DNA of 64,000 bases from Atopobiaceae bacterium (GTDB lineage: Bacteria > Actinomycetota > Coriobacteriia > Coriobacteriales > Atopobiaceae): contig JAKVOB010000001.1 of NCBI GenBank assembly GCA_022483015.1, positions 1,884,902 to 1,948,901 on the forward strand. Reading direction: 5' to 3'. Below are positions 1-8,447 of this stretch, piece after piece. The position numbers were made by a program, and so were the translations under genes. Within the stretch, counting starts at the first letter, position 1, and every line of letters starts with the position of its first letter. The notes under the pieces were generated by a model, which did no database searches, was not told the origin of the DNA, and was given only the letters and a program-made list of their open reading frames with translations.

Positions 1-143
1 TGCAGGCGGCAAGGCGTCACGAGGCGGGCCTGACGCAGGGGGCTCACGGGTCGAATCCGACATGCAACGTCACCCGCATGGCACATCGTCCGACGTCCTC
101 GACCCGAAGCCGCCGAACGCTCACCCGCTCGCAGGTCGCGTCC

Positions 144-1388
144 CTACTGCACGAAGTAGCCGCTCCTCGGGAAGCTGCCAGCCACGTCCGGGAAGGCATC
201 CTCGGCATAGGCCACGAAGTAGTCGTCCGTCATCGACGAGATGAAGTCGACCGCCGCGAGGTCATGGTCGGACTGCCAGTCGTAGGTCTGCCCGTAATGC
301 GAGAGGTACGCGTCGAGCCGCGCGATGTGGTGCCGGAAGACCGGCGCCGACTCGTCGCCCGCCTCGAGGTCGGCGAGCACACGCTCGTACATGCGTGCGA
401 ACAGGTCCCGGAGCTCGCCGGAGCAGGCGTCGTTGACCTCGCTCGCGTTGTAGATCCTCTCGTAGTTCTCGCGCTTGGCACGTCGAAGCTCGCCAAAGCC
501 CTCCTCGCTCATCTGGATGCGGCCCGTCCCCAGGCTGTGCTCCACGATGTCGCAGACGAAGGCCGAGAGCGCCCAGGCGTTGTAGCCACCGCCGAGGCCG
601 TCGGCGAAGTCGTCCTCGCCCACCAGCCCGGCATGGATCGCGTCCTGACGGTCCTTGCCCACATAGGCGATGATGTCGGCGAGACGGACGACGCACCCCT
701 CGAGGGTCATGGGCCGGAGGTGCGAGATGGCCTCGGCGCCGGTGGCCCAGCAACGCTCCACGACCGCGTCGAAGCCGTCGGCGCCGTCGAAGCCCGCAAG
801 GTCGGAGGTGGAAAGGACCTGCTGCTCGAACTCCCCGTTATGGCAGATGGCGCCATCGAGGGTCTGGAGCGTGAGGTTGCGACCGTACAGCACGTCGAGC
901 ACACGGACGCTCTGCACGTTATGGAAGAACCAGCGGCCGGTGCGCCCATGGTAGGCGTCGTTCAGGAAGTGCTCGCCGGCGTGGCCGAAGGGCGTGTGGC
1001 CGATGTCATGGGCGAGCGCGATGGAATCGATGAGGTCGAGGTTGAGGCCGAGGGCCCGACCGATGTCCCGCGCCACGCGGCTCACGAGCTGCACGTGCAG
1101 GCCACGGCGGGTGATGTCGTCGTTCACACGGAACGAGAAGACCTGGGTCTTGCCGGAGAGCCGGTTGTACGCAGGGGTGTGCATGATCTTCTCGGCATCA
1201 CGGACGAAGGGTGGGCGCAGAGGCGAGTCCTCGTCACGCCGCGCATCGTCGCGACGGATGGCCGCGGTGTCGGGTGTGGCGGCCGTGCTCAGGAGGTCCC
1301 GCGCACGCGTGCGGGAGACCTGGGATGCGACGGACGGCGAGAGCTCGAGCGCGAGGCCCGGGGCCTTTCTGTTGATGCAGCGTGACAT
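144..1388 (-). CDS. dGTPase-like HD-domain phosphohydrolase
   Basis: A 414-residue HD-superfamily protein of the deoxyguanosine triphosphate triphosphohydrolase family, expected to hydrolyse dNTPs to the nucleoside and tripolyphosphate in the cytoplasm. Visible motifs: the RLSGKTQVF stretch near residues 76-84, a metal-ligand His near residue 98, the HD pair at 127-128 in ALAHDIGHTPFGHAGE, and the later RLADIIAYVGKD segment that supplies the last metal-binding Asp. The start is the ATG at 1388, with AAAGGA seven bases upstream; a TTG twelve codons further up lacks a better site. It is monocistronic, about 90 bp downstream of the gene at 1482-2939. Family assignment is firm; which dNTP is preferred cannot be read from sequence. 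Confidence 0.9.
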   Translation of the reverse strand: MSRCINRKAPGLALELSPSVASQVSRTRARDLLSTAATPDTAAIRRDDARRDEDSPLRPPFVRDAEKIMHTPAYNRLSGKTQVFSFRVNDDITRRGLHVQLVSRVARDIGRALGLNLDLIDSIALAHDIGHTPFGHAGEHFLNDAYHGRTGRWFFHNVQSVRVLDVLYGRNLTLQTLDGAICHNGEFEQQVLSTSDLAGFDGADGFDAVVERCWATGAEAISHLRPMTLEGCVVRLADIIAYVGKDRQDAIHAGLVGEDDFADGLGGGYNAWALSAFVCDIVEHSLGTGRIQMSEEGFGELRRAKRENYERIYNASEVNDACSGELRDLFARMYERVLADLEAGDESAPVFRHHIARLDAYLSHYGQTYDWQSDHDLAAVDFISSMTDDYFVAYAEDAFPDVAGSFPRSGYFVQ

Positions 1389-1433
1389 GGGGGAATCCTT
1401 TCGACTCCCTCCACTGTAGCCCAAGCGCAGGAC

Positions 1434-1454
1434 CTGTGAGGGGAACCCTCACAG
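1434..1454. terminator. Short hairpin between two minus-strand genes
   Basis: Nine-base perfect inverted repeat CTGTGAGGG / CCCTCACAG with a three-base loop, just downstream of the glutathionylspermidine-synthase-like gene and upstream of the dGTPase gene. It lacks a following T-run on the minus strand, so it may be a weak terminator or a processing hairpin. Confidence 0.4.
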
Positions 1455-1481
1455 AAGTGCCGCGCCGCTCCCCGTCGGGCC

Positions 1482-2939
1482 CTACTCGGCGCCGACCACG
1501 AGGCAACCGACGTTGAAGCGGCTCGTGAACTCGCCGATGGTGTTGGTGTAGCCGCAACGTGTGAAGACGCCCGCGAACCTGCCGCCGAACAGGTAGAGGC
1601 CCTCCATGTTGTTGGCGGGGGCGAAGTTGGTGGGGTCGGCCCAGTCGGGCACGCCGCCACCTGCGATCGTGGGCGTGGCGTACTGGTGCGCATAGGCCTG
1701 GACGACGCCACCGTCGGCGGCCGTGGCAGCGAGCACGCGAGACCACTCGTCGGCATCGACATCGAGCCCGGCCACCACGCCGGAGCCGTTGTAGCCACCG
1801 GCAGGCTTTGCGATCCAACGGTCCTTCTCGGCGTAGGGGGCAAGGTCCGCTCCAGGGGCAAGGCTCACCGTGTATGGCACGTGGGCATGGACGAACTCGA
1901 GCTCGTCGCCAGAGAGGATGTCTGCGGCGAGGTCCGACCAGAGCACCGAGAAGACCGTCTTGGTCGCCACGGGCCAGGTGCGGAAGCCGCCGACCACGCA
2001 GACGAGGCCCGCCTCCTGCGCCTCGACGAGCGCCTCGGCGCCGTCGCAGGGCTTCTCGGCGACCTCGCTCGGGACGGCCCTGCGCCACACGAGGTCGATG
2101 GGGCCCTCGTCGTCACGGAGCACGCGGCAGGTCCTCGGACCGTTGGCCCCGGGACGCTGGAACTCCACCATGCGCAGGTCATGGATGTCAGTGAAGCGGG
2201 CTGAGACGCCACGGTCGCGGAACTGGTCCACGAAGTCGGCGACCTCGTCTGCCGAGACGGACTCCGCGTAGTCGACGATGGCGAGCGACGGATGGTCGGG
2301 CTTCCTGCCGGTGCAGGAGATGTTGGCCCAGGTGGCATAGACGTCGAGGAGCTCGTCGACACAGGCGCCGGTGACGTCGAACAGCGAGACGGGCAGGTCT
2401 GGGTGACGGGACTCGAACTCGCGGTAGGTCTGGGAGAGCTGGACGGCATGGCTGACCTCGTCAGAGACCGTCATGCCAGCCGAACCGTCGGTGTTGAGCT
2501 CGCAGAACTGGTAGTCCCCCGTGTCCTCGTCGAAGAAGACGTCCACGCGGGCCAGGGGGATGAGGCGGTCGTAGCCCGTGGGGACGAGGGCATAGCGCTC
2601 GAGGGGGTCCGGGAGCGCGAAGGTCGCGCGGAGGGTGGCTCCTTCCGGGGTGTCCTCGAGGTAGCGGGCCGTGACCTTGTCCATGATGCGGCCCATGGTC
2701 TCGGCAGCGTCACGCAGGATCGAGACGGCGGCCTGGTCGAAGATCTTGGGGCTCATGGCCCAGGCGACGGCCTCGCCGTGGGAGCGCGCATGCGTGCTGG
2801 CCAGATAGGTCGAACCAGACTCACGGCCGTGGACGTCACCGCCGAGCTCACGGGCGATGGAGCAGAACTCATCCTCGAGCGCACGGCCGGAAAGCACAGG
2901 CCGATCCGAGGCGGATACGGCTACCTGGGCATCTGACAT
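1482..2939 (-). CDS. Glutathionylspermidine synthase-like ATP-grasp protein
   Basis: 485 residues resembling the C-terminal ATP-grasp synthetase domain family of glutathionylspermidine synthase (pfam GSP_synth). Recognisable segments are the ARVDVFFDEDTGDYQFCELN strand near one third of the protein, where Glu and Asn bind Mg-ATP, and the KPAGGYNGSGVVAG glycine-rich loop near the C-terminal third. There is no amidase domain, as in other bacterial stand-alone members. These proteins are ATP-dependent carboxylate-amine ligases; the true substrate in organisms without spermidine-glutathione metabolism is unknown. The start at 2939 has AAGGAG at ideal spacing. It is divergent from the TetR gene at 3228, with AT-rich promoter DNA between. 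Family is clear; reaction is inferred. Confidence 0.85.
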   Translation of the reverse strand: MSDAQVAVSASDRPVLSGRALEDEFCSIARELGGDVHGRESGSTYLASTHARSHGEAVAWAMSPKIFDQAAVSILRDAAETMGRIMDKVTARYLEDTPEGATLRATFALPDPLERYALVPTGYDRLIPLARVDVFFDEDTGDYQFCELNTDGSAGMTVSDEVSHAVQLSQTYREFESRHPDLPVSLFDVTGACVDELLDVYATWANISCTGRKPDHPSLAIVDYAESVSADEVADFVDQFRDRGVSARFTDIHDLRMVEFQRPGANGPRTCRVLRDDEGPIDLVWRRAVPSEVAEKPCDGAEALVEAQEAGLVCVVGGFRTWPVATKTVFSVLWSDLAADILSGDELEFVHAHVPYTVSLAPGADLAPYAEKDRWIAKPAGGYNGSGVVAGLDVDADEWSRVLAATAADGGVVQAYAHQYATPTIAGGGVPDWADPTNFAPANNMEGLYLFGGRFAGVFTRCGYTNTIGEFTSRFNVGCLVVGAE

Positions 2940-3227
2940 GGACGTACTCCTTAGGACAAGGACCGGTGGGGTGAGCCAGATATATCCAATTGCACAACGA
3001 GACATAGTATCAGGCGGGAGCGATTCCGCATAGGGTGCTCGCGAAGCCTGCATAACCTGGATACCCCCATGACATCAGGCATTCACAGACCGCCACCAGG
3101 TCTGGCAGGAGGCGCATCGAGGATCGATGCGGTGACGCCGCGCGCGAGGAGGGATGATGCGATGTTGGGAACAATTCATACGTACGCAGACATGACATCG
3201 GGACGCACGGAGGCGAGGGAGGCAACC

Positions 3228-3839
3228 ATGGAGAAGAGCCGTATGCGCAGTGGGCGCTCGCCCGACACGGAAGGTGCGGACGAGGCATGCCCCACCAAGC
3301 TGCTCATCGCTCGGGAGTTGAAGGACCTTCTCGCCCACCGCTCGCTCGACGACATCACGGTGAGCGAGCTCTCGGCCGCCTGCTCCATCACACGCCAGAC
3401 CTTCTACTACCACTTCGACGACATGCTCGACCTGGTGTGCTGGATCTACTCGAGCGAGGCCGACGCCGCCCTGGGGTCCGAGCGGACCCACGACACCTGG
3501 CAGCAGGGGCTCCTTGCCATCCTCGAGTACCTGCGGCGCAACCGCGCCTTCGTCCAGGCGACCTTCCATGCCGTCGACCCGGCGTTCACGCAGCGCTACC
3601 TCCGTGAGCAGACCAACCTGCTGCTGGCGGGAGTGGTCAGGGAGGAGGCGGCAGGTCTGCCCCTGTCTGCCGCCGACGCAGCCTTCATCGCGAGCTTCTA
3701 CTCGTACGGCTTCATCGGATGCGTGGTCGAGTGGATCGAGGGTGGCATGCGCGAGGAGCCCGAGCACCTGGTCCAGCGCGTGGCCCAGGTGACCCAGGGC
3801 ACCATCGACGGGGCCGTCCGCCGCCTGGCCGCGCGGTAG
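3228..3839 (+). CDS. TetR-family transcriptional regulator (next to oleate hydratase)
   Basis: 203 residues. The N-terminal helix-turn-helix (about residues 44-63, TVSELSAACSITRQTFYYHF) is typical of TetR, and the C-terminal part is an all-helical ligand-binding domain of the DhaS/TetR_C_8 kind. I chose the ATG at 3228 because GGGAGG lies five bases upstream; upstream ATGs in the same frame lack such a site. It ends 132 bp before the oleate hydratase gene on the same strand and is the obvious candidate for its regulator, perhaps sensing free fatty acid. That role is inferred from position only. A possible operator lies at 3906-3922. Confidence 0.88.
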   Translation: MEKSRMRSGRSPDTEGADEACPTKLLIARELKDLLAHRSLDDITVSELSAACSITRQTFYYHFDDMLDLVCWIYSSEADAALGSERTHDTWQQGLLAILEYLRRNRAFVQATFHAVDPAFTQRYLREQTNLLLAGVVREEAAGLPLSAADAAFIASFYSYGFIGCVVEWIEGGMREEPEHLVQRVAQVTQGTIDGAVRRLAAR

Positions 3840-3903
3840 GCGGCGGACGTACGGGCCGGACGTTCCCCTCGTCTGCCTCCACCTCTTTTACACCTTCGCG
3901 TCA

Positions 3904-3922
3904 TTGACAGGCTTGAAGTGTC
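3904..3922 (+). promoter_or_regulatory. Possible promoter and operator of oleate hydratase
   Basis: A consensus -35 hexamer TTGACA lies at 3904-3909, overlapping a small dyad GACA-N9-TGTC at 3906-3922. No good -10 is seen 16-18 bases downstream, so promoter status is tentative. The dyad is a possible site for the upstream TetR protein. Confidence 0.3.
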
Positions 3923-3971
3923 CAGAATGGGGCATCAACCTCGGAAGAGACAATCCGTCAAGGAGGATGCC

Positions 3972-5816
3972 ATGTATTACAGCTCTGGCAACTACGAGGC
4001 CTTCGCACGTCCGCGCAAGCCCGAGGGCGTCGACGGCAAGCATGCCTACATCGTCGGCACCGGCCTTGCCGCCCTCTCGGCCGCGGCATACCTGGTGCGC
4101 GACGCCCAGATGCCTGGCGACCACGTCCACATGCTCGAGGCCCGCCCGCTGGCTGGTGGCGCCTGCGACGGCTGGCACTACGACGACCGCGGCTTCACCA
4201 TGCGTGGCGGCCGCGAGATGGACAACCACTTCGAGTGCATGTGGGACCTCTTCAAGACGGTCCCGTCGCTCGAGCACGAGGGTCAGACCGTCCTCGACGA
4301 GTACTACTGGCTCAACAAGGACGACCCCAACTACTCCCTCTGCCGCGCCACCGAGCACGAGGGTGCCGACGCGCACACCGACAAGAGGTTCGGCCTGTCC
4401 GAGAAGGGCGCCAAGGAGATCGCACAGCTCTTCCTCACGCCCAACGAGCAGCTCTATGACAAGCGGATCGACCAGATCTTCGACGACGAGGTCTTCGACA
4501 GCAACTTCTGGCTCTACTGGCGTACGATGTTCGCCTTCGAGAACTGGCACTCCGCCCTCGAGATGAAGCTCTACATCCAGCGCTACGTCCACCACATCGG
4601 GGGCCTTCCCGACTTCACGGCCCTACGCTTCACCAAGTACAACCAGTATGAGTCGATGGTCCTGCCGCTCATCAAGTACCTCGAGGGCTTCGGCGTCGAC
4701 ATCCGCTACGGCGTGCGCGTGACCAACGTGGACTTCGACATCGTGCCGGCCACCGAGCACGCCCCGGCCAAGAAGGTCGCGCGCCGCATCACCGCACTCG
4801 AGGTACCCGAGGGCTGCGAGATGGACGACTCGGGTCGTCCCGCCGACCCGTCTGCCGCCACGACGACCCACATCGACCTCACCGAGGACGACCTCGTCTT
4901 CATCACCAACGGCGGCTGCGTCGAGAACTCCACCTTCGGCGGCCAGCACACGGCGGCCCCGATGAGGCCCGAGCTCCAGGAGGGCGGCGGCTGGGACCTC
5001 TGGAAGAGGATCGCCGCACAGGACCCCTCGTTCGGTCACCCCGAGAAGTTCTGCTCGGCCCCCGAGCGGTCCAACTGGATGAGTGCCACCGTGGAGACCT
5101 TGGACGAGGAGATCCTCCCCTACATCCAGCGGATCTGCCACCGCGACCCGCTGTCGGGGCGCGTGGTGACGGGCGGCATCGTGACCGCCCGCGACTCGAG
5201 CTGGCTCCTCTCGTGGACCATCAACCGCCAGCCGCAGTTCGCCGACCAGCCCAAGGACCACTGCCTCGTATGGGTCTACAGCCTGTTCACGGACAAGCCG
5301 GGTGACTTCGTGAAGAAGCCCATGCGCGATTGCACCGGCGCCGAGGTCTGCGAGGAGTGGCTCTACCACATCGGCGTGCCCGAGGACAGGATCGTGGAGC
5401 TGGCCGAGAGGCATGCCAACACGACGACCTGCATGATGCCCTACATCACCGCGTTCTTCATGCCGCGCGCCGCCGGCGACCGCCCCGACGTGGTGCCCGA
5501 GGGCGCCGTGAACTTCGCCTTCCTGGGCCAGTTCGCCGAGACCCCGCGCGACACGATCTTCACCACCGAGTACTCCATCCGCACCGGCATGGAGGCGGTC
5601 TACACCCTGCTCGACGTCGACCGTGGCGTGCCCGAGGTGTGGGGCAGCGTCTATGACGTCCGCTGCCTGCTCGACGCCACCACCAAGCTGCAGGACGGCA
5701 AGAAGCTCGGCGACCTCAAGCTCAACATGGTGGAGCGTACGGTGCTCGACGGCGTGGTCAAGAAGGTCGACGGCACCGACATCGGCAAGCTCCTGCGAGA
5801 GTACGGCCTGATCTAG
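3972..5816 (+). CDS. ohyA: Oleate hydratase (FAD-dependent fatty acid hydratase)
   Basis: 614 residues, the usual size of the family once called myosin-cross-reactive antigen. It adds water across the cis-9 double bond of oleate and linoleate to give 10-hydroxy fatty acids, using FAD as a structural cofactor, and is membrane-peripheral. Seen: N-terminal dinucleotide fold with YIVGTGLAALSAAAY at residues 26-40, the following LEARPLAGGACDGW strand, the MRGGREMDNHFECMWDL signature, and late family blocks such as GQFAETPRDTIFTTEYSIRT. The start at 3972 has AGGAGG at ideal spacing and skips an 18-codon upstream extension. In gut bacteria the enzyme detoxifies host unsaturated fatty acids. The gene follows a TetR regulator and ends at a strong hairpin. 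Confidence is very high. Confidence 0.97.
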   Translation: MYYSSGNYEAFARPRKPEGVDGKHAYIVGTGLAALSAAAYLVRDAQMPGDHVHMLEARPLAGGACDGWHYDDRGFTMRGGREMDNHFECMWDLFKTVPSLEHEGQTVLDEYYWLNKDDPNYSLCRATEHEGADAHTDKRFGLSEKGAKEIAQLFLTPNEQLYDKRIDQIFDDEVFDSNFWLYWRTMFAFENWHSALEMKLYIQRYVHHIGGLPDFTALRFTKYNQYESMVLPLIKYLEGFGVDIRYGVRVTNVDFDIVPATEHAPAKKVARRITALEVPEGCEMDDSGRPADPSAATTTHIDLTEDDLVFITNGGCVENSTFGGQHTAAPMRPELQEGGGWDLWKRIAAQDPSFGHPEKFCSAPERSNWMSATVETLDEEILPYIQRICHRDPLSGRVVTGGIVTARDSSWLLSWTINRQPQFADQPKDHCLVWVYSLFTDKPGDFVKKPMRDCTGAEVCEEWLYHIGVPEDRIVELAERHANTTTCMMPYITAFFMPRAAGDRPDVVPEGAVNFAFLGQFAETPRDTIFTTEYSIRTGMEAVYTLLDVDRGVPEVWGSVYDVRCLLDATTKLQDGKKLGDLKLNMVERTVLDGVVKKVDGTDIGKLLREYGLI

Positions 5817-5858
5817 GCGGCGCGACCCACCCGTCCTTCTCGGCAGTCACGTTGACGT

Positions 5859-5904
5859 AGCGCATCCGGCACCTTCTGACCCCCAGAAAGGTGCCGGATG
5901 CGCT
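5859..5904. terminator. Large hairpin between convergent genes
   Basis: A 15-bp perfect stem (AGCGCATCCGGCACC with its complement) extended by five further pairs after one bulged base, loop ACCCC. It lies between the convergent oleate hydratase and acetyltransferase genes and probably ends both transcripts. There is no clear T-run on either side. Confidence 0.65.
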
Positions 5905-5963
5905 ATCTCGATGCAGGGGCGGGTGCAGGGGCGGAAGCGGATGCAGGAGCGGGACGGCAGGCG

Positions 5964-6722
5964 TCAGTTGATCGAGAGGAAGCACTGCTCGTCGGCAGGG
6001 GTGAGCGAGAGGCCCAGCTTGTGCTGCAGGTTGATCGAGGCGACGTTGTCCGCGAAGATCTGGGCCCACGGGGTCCACCCATGGGAGAGGTGCTCGTCGA
6101 TCTTGGCCGACTCCAGCGCGGTGGCGTAGCCCTGATGGCGGTGTCCCTCGAAGACCTCGAGCATCCCCATGGACCCCTCGGCGTGGCTCCCGATGTAGCC
6201 CACGAGCTCGCCGTCCTCGAACCCGCCCGTGATCGTGCCCGCAGCGCAGCGACGCCGGATCTCCTCTATGGGGAAGAACTCCGGATGGGTGTAGTGGTCG
6301 CGGACCGTCTCGGCCCACTCCACGCCCAGCGTGCGTATCTCGAGGGCGGACGAGACCGGCAGGGGCGTCCCGGCCGTGTACGCGGCCACCGAGAAGAACT
6401 CGATACGGCCCTCGGGAAGTCCCCAGACCTTGCAGACCTCCTGCCCCAGGCCGGGACCCGCCAGCATCACGAACTCCCAAGCGGGATGTTCCTCGAGCAC
6501 ACGCCTGACCTCGGATGACGAGTCGGCCCAGATCTGGATGTCCCCGTTGTCGAGCGCGAGGCACACGCTGGCAGGCGTCGCCGCAAGCACATGGCCGATC
6601 CCACGCCGCAGCACCTCGGCCATGGGAAGGCACCAGCGAGGGCCCGCCTCGAGGGTCGCGAGGCCCTGCCTGTCGAGCTCGGACCGGTCGGCCGCGACAG
6701 GGCCGTGCGTGACATCTGACAT
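5964..6722 (-). CDS. GNAT-family N-acetyltransferase
   Basis: 252 residues. The C-terminal half is a GNAT fold: GELVGYIGSHAEGSMGMLEV (strands beta-4, partly) leads into the acetyl-CoA pyrophosphate-binding loop GHRHQGYAT around residues 193-201, followed by the INLQHKLG segment with the usual Asn/Leu pattern. The N-terminal half is a diverged lobe, as in two-domain GNATs of the FR47/GCN5-related group. The substrate cannot be told. The start at 6722 has GGAGG six bases upstream. It is convergent with oleate hydratase and lies about 90 bp downstream of the SGNH hydrolase on the same strand. Confidence 0.82.
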   Translation of the reverse strand: MSDVTHGPVAADRSELDRQGLATLEAGPRWCLPMAEVLRRGIGHVLAATPASVCLALDNGDIQIWADSSSEVRRVLEEHPAWEFVMLAGPGLGQEVCKVWGLPEGRIEFFSVAAYTAGTPLPVSSALEIRTLGVEWAETVRDHYTHPEFFPIEEIRRRCAAGTITGGFEDGELVGYIGSHAEGSMGMLEVFEGHRHQGYATALESAKIDEHLSHGWTPWAQIFADNVASINLQHKLGLSLTPADEQCFLSIN

Positions 6723-6813
6723 GAGGTTCCTCCAAGGACGGCGCAGTGGTCTGCGCACTGATGAGCTGCTGGTAGACCCTACTACAAGTGGGGCTCGCAC
6801 AACAGGGGCCGCA

Positions 6814-8271
6814 TCACACCAGCCGGAGCTGCTCGCCGGGCTGGCCGGTCATGGCGTCGGGCCCGCCGGGCTCATGACGGCCGCCCGCAGGCCGAGGCGA
6901 GCGACCCCTCTGGGCGGTCGCGGCCCCCGACGCACCTGGGACGTCATCTTGGCGAGAAGCACGGGCCGTGGCGGCACATGGGGTCACGTCGGCCTTTCCG
7001 CTCATGCCCGTCCCATGCCCCTTCCCACGCCTGCCGGCCACGGCCGCACCCGCGTCACGAACGCGCGCCCTGTGCCCCAGCGCGGCAAGCACGCGGTCGG
7101 CGACCTGCTCGGCACCGCGCGCGTCGGGATGGTCGAAGCCGTCTGCCAGAAGGAGCCGGTTCGCGTCCATGACGCCGCGCCCGTCCAGCAGGTACAGGTT
7201 GGCGTGGCGCGCGACCTCGTGCGTGATGATGCCGGGGACGTCCTCCCAGCAGCTGCCGGGGTGGCTCGGCCAGGCACGCTCGGCATGCCAGAGCGGCGTG
7301 ACCACCAGGCAGGGCACCTCGGGCCAGGCCCGGGCCACATGGCGCAGATAGGCCGCGACGTCACCGACGACCAGGCTGGCACCGCAGCGCTCGAAGCGGT
7401 AGTTGGCGCCCAGGGCCACGACGACATACGAGGGGGTGCCCACCGAGGCGAGCCCGGCCAGGGAGGTCTCCTGGAAGACCTGGCCGCCGATCCCCTGGTT
7501 CACGAGGTCACAACCGAGCCCGCTCGCCACGAGCGCAGGCCATGACCGCGCCGGGTCATCGGTCACGAACCCCTGCGCGATGGAGTCGCCCAGCACGAGC
7601 AGCGAGCCCGCCAGGCCCTGCGCGGACGCCACGGGCCTGATGAAGCTCCCGTTGCAGGCCACGTCGCGCACCTCGCACCCGCGCAGCGCGGGGAGCCAGA
7701 CACGGACGGAACGGCCGGGCACGAGGCCAGGCAGCGCCGAGCCGTGCCGTGGCGTTGCCGCAGGTGTAGGCATGCCGTCGCCCTCGCCGGCGCAGGCGAG
7801 CTCGAAGCGCACGAGCCCCTCTCCCTGGGAGGGCATGCGGCAGGCGAGGTGCGTGCCGTCGACGTCGCAGCTCAGCCCATCATGCGGGACGGCGACGTCG
7901 CGCTCGGCCGCACGGGCCCGCTCGACCGAGGCCACATGGGTGCCGTCGACCATCGCATCGACGAAGGCGAGCTGGGCCGTGGTGCCCTGCGGCTCGGGGT
8001 CGACCCGGACCTCGAGGGCGACCTGCGTGGCATCGGTCTCGAACGAGAGGGTCACACCCGAGGTGCACTGCGCCATCTGCGAGAAGAGTCCCGGATGCCA
8101 GGCCATGCAGCTCGAGAGCGCACGCCTCTGGCTGGGAAGGAGCCGCCACGGGCGCATCCAACCGTCCGCCAGCTCGTCCACGACCAGGGCACCATGGAGG
8201 AGGTCGCGCGACGAGCTCCGGACAGGCATGCCGTCCGGGACCTTGTGCGCGTCGCTGTTGTCGAGTGCCAT
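6814..8271 (-). CDS. SGNH/GDSL-type esterase or lipase-like hydrolase
   Basis: 485 residues. The SGNH catalytic domain occupies roughly residues 220-400: block I LLVLGDSIAQG with nucleophile Ser230, block II NQGIGGQ, block III VVALGANY with Asn290, and the acid-base pair in ADGFDHPDARG (Asp377/His381). The N-terminal 200 residues form an accessory beta-rich domain, as in carbohydrate-esterase-like members. Residues after about 400 are a low-complexity Gly/Ala/Arg tail that looks disordered. No signal peptide is evident, so it is probably cytoplasmic. The start at 8271 follows GGGGAG. It is divergent from the MATE exporter, sharing a 31-bp palindromic region. The hydrolysed ester is unknown. 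Confidence 0.82.
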   Translation of the reverse strand: MALDNSDAHKVPDGMPVRSSSRDLLHGALVVDELADGWMRPWRLLPSQRRALSSCMAWHPGLFSQMAQCTSGVTLSFETDATQVALEVRVDPEPQGTTAQLAFVDAMVDGTHVASVERARAAERDVAVPHDGLSCDVDGTHLACRMPSQGEGLVRFELACAGEGDGMPTPAATPRHGSALPGLVPGRSVRVWLPALRGCEVRDVACNGSFIRPVASAQGLAGSLLVLGDSIAQGFVTDDPARSWPALVASGLGCDLVNQGIGGQVFQETSLAGLASVGTPSYVVVALGANYRFERCGASLVVGDVAAYLRHVARAWPEVPCLVVTPLWHAERAWPSHPGSCWEDVPGIITHEVARHANLYLLDGRGVMDANRLLLADGFDHPDARGAEQVADRVLAALGHRARVRDAGAAVAGRRGKGHGTGMSGKADVTPCAATARASRQDDVPGASGAATAQRGRSPRPAGGRHEPGGPDAMTGQPGEQLRLV

Positions 8272-8386
8272 CGCTCCCCGTCCGTCGAGAGGTGCGCGCG
8301 GCGCACCGGGTTCCCCTCCATTCTTGCACGACCCCGCTCCCCGCGCCCCCATCGCGCCGTGCCATTCTCGTGCCGAAGCGCGGCCT

Positions 8387-8417
8387 TCGTGACACCTGTC
8401 GGCGGCACGTGTCACGA
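8387..8417. promoter_or_regulatory. Palindromic operator candidate between SGNH hydrolase and MATE genes
   Basis: Two perfectly complementary nine-base arms, TCGTGACAC at 8387-8395 and GTGTCACGA at 8409-8417, separated by 13 bases. The element sits 31 bp before the MATE start and about 115 bp from the divergent SGNH start. No regulator gene adjoins it; the binding protein is unknown. Confidence 0.5.
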
Positions 8418-8447
8418 TGGGGTCCCAAGACGACCAGAGAGGACCAC

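Noticed and set aside
45-63. T-loop-like sequence GGGTCGAATCC suggesting the 3' end of a tRNA
   Set aside because: The invariant T54 is replaced by G, the T-stem pairs badly, and no acceptor stem or CCA end follows.
78-1385. 435-codon open frame antisense to the dGTPase gene
   Set aside because: A shadow of GC-rich coding sequence: no ribosome-binding site, no family motif, while the opposite strand has a full HD hydrolase. The same applies to other long antisense frames in the window.
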